Origin: Pararge aegeria | Taxonomy: Eukaryota; Arthropoda; Insecta; Lepidoptera; Nymphalidae | DNA: 64,000 nucleotides | Reading direction: 5' to 3' | Assembly: GCF_905163445.1 (NCBI RefSeq) | Contig: NC_053184.1 | Span: 13,082,001 to 13,146,000, forward strand | In this document: positions 61,901 through 64,000 of the stretch, piece after piece | Position numbering within the stretch: the first letter of the stretch is position 1 | How the letters are laid out: each line of letters begins with the position of its first letter | Translations under genes and position numbers: made by a program | Notes under the pieces: generated by a model | What the model was told of the DNA's origin: nothing | Seen by the model: only the letters and a program-made list of their open reading frames with translations | The model's database searches: none

Positions 61901-64000
61901 TTATCAATTGTCATTCTTGTTCTGCGTCGTTTGTCGCACGACACTCGTGGACAGTGGCGTGCACTTCATACATGCACAAAAGCACTGCATACCCTAAAAT
62001 TGAAATATAGCTCGTATAAAGGAGGAGGTTTTTTTTCCATTTTATGCAATTATCCTGCTGTATGCATACCCTGGCAAGGAACCCAGTGCACGCCACTGCT
62101 CGTGGAGTATGTTACTTAAAACGAAAGAAATACATATTAGCTTAGACTTACTGAGAAGATTTTTATGAAGAATTTATTTTGTTTAATATACATTAGGTTA
62201 AGAAAGTACCCAGAGTCGTCGTCACGTTGCGTGCGTGCATGAGGCCGCATGAGCGCCGCGGCTGCAAGAGCGAGGCAGCGTTCCGCAAGCGCTGCCGCCG
62301 CTCGCGACCATCGCGACAGTTTGTCCCCGCGGACTACATCACGCACTACGCACTCGTAAGCATCGTTCTCCTGAAGGCCATCACAAAAATAAATATTTTT
62401 CGCTCGAAAATAGCTCTTATTACATAGCGTAGTATTGAAAGGTCACGTACGTCAATACATCTTATAGGCTTAGCGAGTAAATAATGCTGTACTGAAGTCC
62501 CGAAGGACTTTTAAGATTTGAATAAGGAACATCGCGCACGGCGTGTCTGAATAAAATATATTAACTCTAATATTGATATCTCACTCTAACGTATGATGGC
62601 GTCCCTGTTACCCACCAGAGCCTGTGAAGCGCGAACCATACAGAAAAGATTGTAAAAAAAAAAACCAGCATAACTTCATTTTATTACATGGCGTGAAAAG
62701 AAGTGTTAAAGCTGCGTTTCGTTTTGGGCGCTCCTAAAATCATTCGTTACTCTTAAATACCTCGTTTGCTTGGGATTTATCTAGGCGCCCGCAAGGTAAG
62801 ACATTGCCTCCGACACCGGACGCCGGACAACGGATCCGAATTGGGATGGGGAATAGTTTATCGATGAGCGTTTCTCAGAAAAAAGGCGAAACCAAAAATT
62901 ATGCAACACCCGAATTGACCTGAAACACGAGTGCATCTGAATTATTTCGCCTCGCGAAGAAATTACAAGTTTACATGAAGCCAACCTTCGCCACCTTTTA
63001 TTTAGTGTAAGTACCTACTTCCAAAACATTATTAGAAAAAGGATCAGTAGGGGATGTGGGGGATCCAAAAAATCTAGCAATCGCAAATTTAATAATCTAA
63101 ACTGCATACAATTTACAAACTTTTACCACATTATATTATAAGGAGTAACATAGTATAGTAAATTGTTACTAACAAAATTATGGACCGTGGTCTGAAATAA
63201 ATACTTTTTTATTACTAACTTCTGCCCGCGACTTCGGAATTGGGTCTAGAGCTATGCTTGTTAAGAATTTTTAATCCTACTACGGAAACTATTTGAGAGA
63301 TCGGTAGAAAGTACATGCCCTTCTTCATAGCATAGGTGACATAAATAAATAAAATAAAAAATAAATGCATACCAAATTTCAAAGATGTCTGCTCGCCGCT
63401 TAGCTCGTAAACAATTTATATCTTAATATATATAAATCTCCTGTCACGATGTTTGTCCGCGATGGACTCCTAAACTACTTAACCGATTTTAAATTAAATT
63501 TGCACACCGTGAGCAGTCTGGTCCAACTTAAGAGATAGGATAGCTTAGGTCTTTAATTATAGTCGCAATTTTATTTTATTGCAAATTAGTTGTATATGTC
63601 TATAATACATTGACAGTCACATGTTATATATATACTACTATACTCATTTAAGGCTTAGCGATACTGAATACTTTAAAAACAAAATCAAACGCAGACGAAG
63701 TCGCGGGCAACAGCTAGTAATATATATTTTTCCCTCGGGAACTTCTAAGGAATCAGGATGAAAGGTAGCTTATGTTCTTTTCCAAAGGCTAATTTCATGC
63801 AAATCCGATCAGCCGTTTTTGCGTGATTGAGTAACATACATCCACAATTTCACATTTATAATAGGATTATAAGAATTCAAGAGAATAAATGGAACTCACA
63901 TCGTCAATCGTGATATCGTGGTGATACACTGGTGGTTCTACATCCAGCATGGCATGAAACGCCGCTTTGCCGCCCTCGGCGTCATCAAGAGCTACTGAAC
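47173..64000 (-). CDS. IFT88: Intraflagellar transport protein 88, C-terminal 12 exons (gene continues off the window)
   Basis: This is the TPR core subunit of IFT complex B (Polaris; Drosophila nompB), needed to build cilia. Twelve exons splice in frame to about 531 residues ending in a stop: 63900-64000 (partial), 62210-62370, 60756-61002, 59445-59682, 57576-57744, 56172-56274, 54763-54876, 54302-54410, 54008-54115, 52225-52290, 49497-49554 and 47173-47296. Matches to vertebrate IFT88 run in order: SWCVEALRG, GKYSEARSLSE, WPCDVTALQWLA, AIQYYRRAARLQP, GLLIGGCLRASGRYQEALSL, RFPDNVQCLKLIVKLC and an acidic tail EEFDDDLPLPPE. The C-terminal third is well conserved, but the middle TPR exons are divergent and Ala-rich. 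The N-terminal exons lie beyond position 64,000. On the plus strand the introns carry several antisense-oriented retroelements. Confidence 0.92.
47690..47880 (-). repeat. tRNA-headed SINE, inverted copy
   Basis: It is a reverse-orientation copy of 22,276-22,520 with B-box GTGGGTTCGATTCCCACAAC and head GGCGCAGTGGGCAGTGACCC, in the last IFT88 intron. Confidence 0.7.
48712..48959. mobile_element. Palindromic MITE with 29-bp inverted arms
   Basis: Arms at 48,712-48,740 and 48,931-48,959 pair at 28 of 29 positions (TATTATGAAAA(A/T)TAAGCTT...). A half copy of the arm with its outer flank occurs at about 24,405-24,475, so the mobile unit is probably larger than the arms. Confidence 0.7.
50371..50404. 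repeat. Perfect 14-bp hairpin and CCTAGGT repeats
   Basis: GTCATTCTACCTAG and CTAGGTAGAATGAC are exact reverse complements with a 6-bp loop. More CCTAGGT copies follow to about 50,450, in the IFT88 intron 49,555-52,224. Confidence 0.75.
53205..53480 (-). mobile_element. LINE 3' UTR fragment
   Basis: It is a diverged copy of the 5,397-5,600 3' end (CACTTTTGAAACGTCAAGTC, GGTTCTACCGTGAGGAAGCC). A similarly diverged piece is at about 54,920-55,150. Confidence 0.65.
54171..54219. repeat. Perfect 16-bp-stem hairpin in a short IFT88 intron
   Basis: TTATTCCTATCTGTCC and GGACAGATAGGAATAA pair exactly around a 17-bp loop. It sits in the 186-bp intron between exons 54302-54410 and 54008-54115, so the pre-mRNA could fold here. 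Confidence 0.75.
55397..55612 (-). mobile_element. LINE 3' end, nearly identical to 5,397-5,600
   Basis: About 200 bp match the 3' end of the LINE at 5,397 with only a handful of differences. They end in tandem CAAATT units. It is strongly 5'-truncated. Confidence 0.85.
55823..55922 (-). mobile_element. LINE 3' end, AGGCGGC-TTATCGC family
   Basis: A (TTTA)n run and then TACTCTTTTTGTGCACACAA lead into ACAAAAGGCGGCGTTATCGC, matching 9,830-9,915. Confidence 0.6.
58205..59301 (+). mobile_element. 5'-truncated LINE with poly(A), antisense to IFT88
   Basis: Plus frames 58,246-58,569 and 58,633-58,836 encode a reverse-transcriptase C-terminus (HVEFVNGRIRKLVWIFKTLR; LGQSILGYCISTWG; KVLTEWLHKLNYYE), split by one stop or frameshift. 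A 3' UTR with a long (CA)n run follows, then AATAAA-like sequence and about 20 A at 59,281-59,301. It lies about 140 bp from IFT88 exon 59445-59682. Confidence 0.8.
58925..59035. repeat. (CA)n microsatellite
   Basis: A long, lightly interrupted CA/ACAC tract lies within the LINE 3' UTR. Confidence 0.9.
59445..61002 (-). CDS. IFT88: IFT88 divergent Ala/Gly/Pro-rich TPR exons
   Basis: Exons 60756-61002 and 59445-59682 join in phase 0. The first holds SWCVEALRG, matching the vertebrate YDWCVEVVK block, then an Ala/Gly-rich run where vertebrate IFT88 has a regular TPR pair. The second starts LGKYSEARSLSEAASRDDPY, a good TPR helix. It then passes at 59,512-59,577 into a Pro/Ala/Ser/Thr stretch of about 22 residues that cannot be TPR helix. 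Both exons are far more GC-rich than SDHAF2 or BCAT. The reading frame is kept across both, so they look functional, not decayed. Confidence 0.85.
60190..60550 (-). mobile_element. LINE 3' fragment
   Basis: On the minus strand it runs through GGGCGCGTTTGGAACCCTCG and ends in ATGAATAAAGAAATTTTGAA with tandem TTTGAA. It matches 41,690-41,908 at its 3' part and 6,675-6,865 at its 5' part, which links those fragments into one family. Confidence 0.75.
61293..61434. mobile_element. hAT-type MITE, copy 3, with 8-bp target duplication
   Basis: The element is 142 bp with ends CAGTGGCGTGCACT / AGTGCACGCAACTG (one mismatch). It is flanked by an exact 8-bp duplication CTAGGAAG (61,285-61,292 and 61,435-61,442). 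It lies in an IFT88 intron. Confidence 0.9.
61952..62098. mobile_element. hAT-type MITE, copy 4, with 8-bp target duplication
   Basis: The element is 147 bp with perfect 14-bp ends CAGTGGCGTGCACT / AGTGCACGCCACTG and an exact 8-bp duplication CTCGTGGA (61,944-61,951 and 62,099-62,106). It is same-oriented and about 520 bp from copy 3, with high identity to it. Confidence 0.92.
63215..63880. repeat. Composite of decayed MITE/Helitron-like repeats
   Basis: It contains GCCCGCGACTTCGG (63,225), CTCCTGTCACGATGTTTGTC (63,438), the inverted ACGAAGTCGCGGGCAACAGC (63,697) and a tail TTCACATTTATAATAGGATT (63,848). All are hallmarks of the same abundant repeat group as at 23,276. It lies next to the 63,900 exon. 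Confidence 0.4.

Noticed and set aside
1..64000. CRISPR array, bacterial operon or integrated virus
   Set aside because: There are no regularly spaced repeats with unique spacers, no prokaryotic gene organisation and no viral protein signature; all repeats seen are eukaryotic transposon types or microsatellites.

Overview
This is a window of nuclear DNA from an insect, almost certainly a moth or butterfly. The background is AT-rich and the genes have many short coding exons. Introns are crowded with non-LTR retrotransposon 3' ends (RTE-like and CR1/Jockey-like), tRNA-headed SINEs with (ATG)n tails, and MITEs of types common in Lepidoptera. I assembled the genes by hand from splice sites. Every exon junction listed keeps the reading frame, which is the main support for the models.

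Layout. (1) 1-26,962, minus strand: the first 24 coding exons (about 1,250 residues) of the cytoplasmic dynein-2 heavy chain, DYNC2H1, the retrograde motor of intraflagellar transport (IFT). Its motor-domain exons lie beyond position 1. (2) 26,963-27,561: a compact divergent promoter with a near-perfect RFX X-box 100 bp from the dynein start codon and an inverted pair of CCAAT boxes. (3) 27,562-28,781, plus strand: SDHAF2, a complete three-exon succinate dehydrogenase assembly factor. (4) 29,647-29,889, minus strand: a short unidentified ORF facing the first exon of the next gene. (5) 30,095-42,961, plus strand: BCAT, a branched-chain amino-acid aminotransferase, complete in seven coding exons with a 6.6 kb first intron full of repeats. 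(6) 42,962-47,172: intergenic space between two convergent genes. (7) 47,173-64,000, minus strand: the last 12 coding exons (about 531 residues) of IFT88, the TPR core subunit of IFT complex B. Its N-terminal exons lie beyond position 64,000.

Two ciliary transport genes, one IFT-B subunit and the retrograde motor itself, therefore lie about 20 kb apart on the same strand, with two mitochondrial or metabolic housekeeping genes between them. The X-box suggests that the dynein gene is under the usual RFX control of ciliary genes. The genes between are not obviously related to cilia.

I found no bacterial-type operon, CRISPR array, rRNA, convincing functional tRNA or viral insertion. I also found no clear sign of an undescribed multi-gene system. 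The most notable items are the X-box, the dynein-2/IFT88 linkage, the divergence of the GC- and Ala-rich IFT88 exons, a family of hAT-type MITEs with exact 8-bp target duplications, a 30-bp-armed foldback element, and a surplus of the palindrome TGACGTCA.
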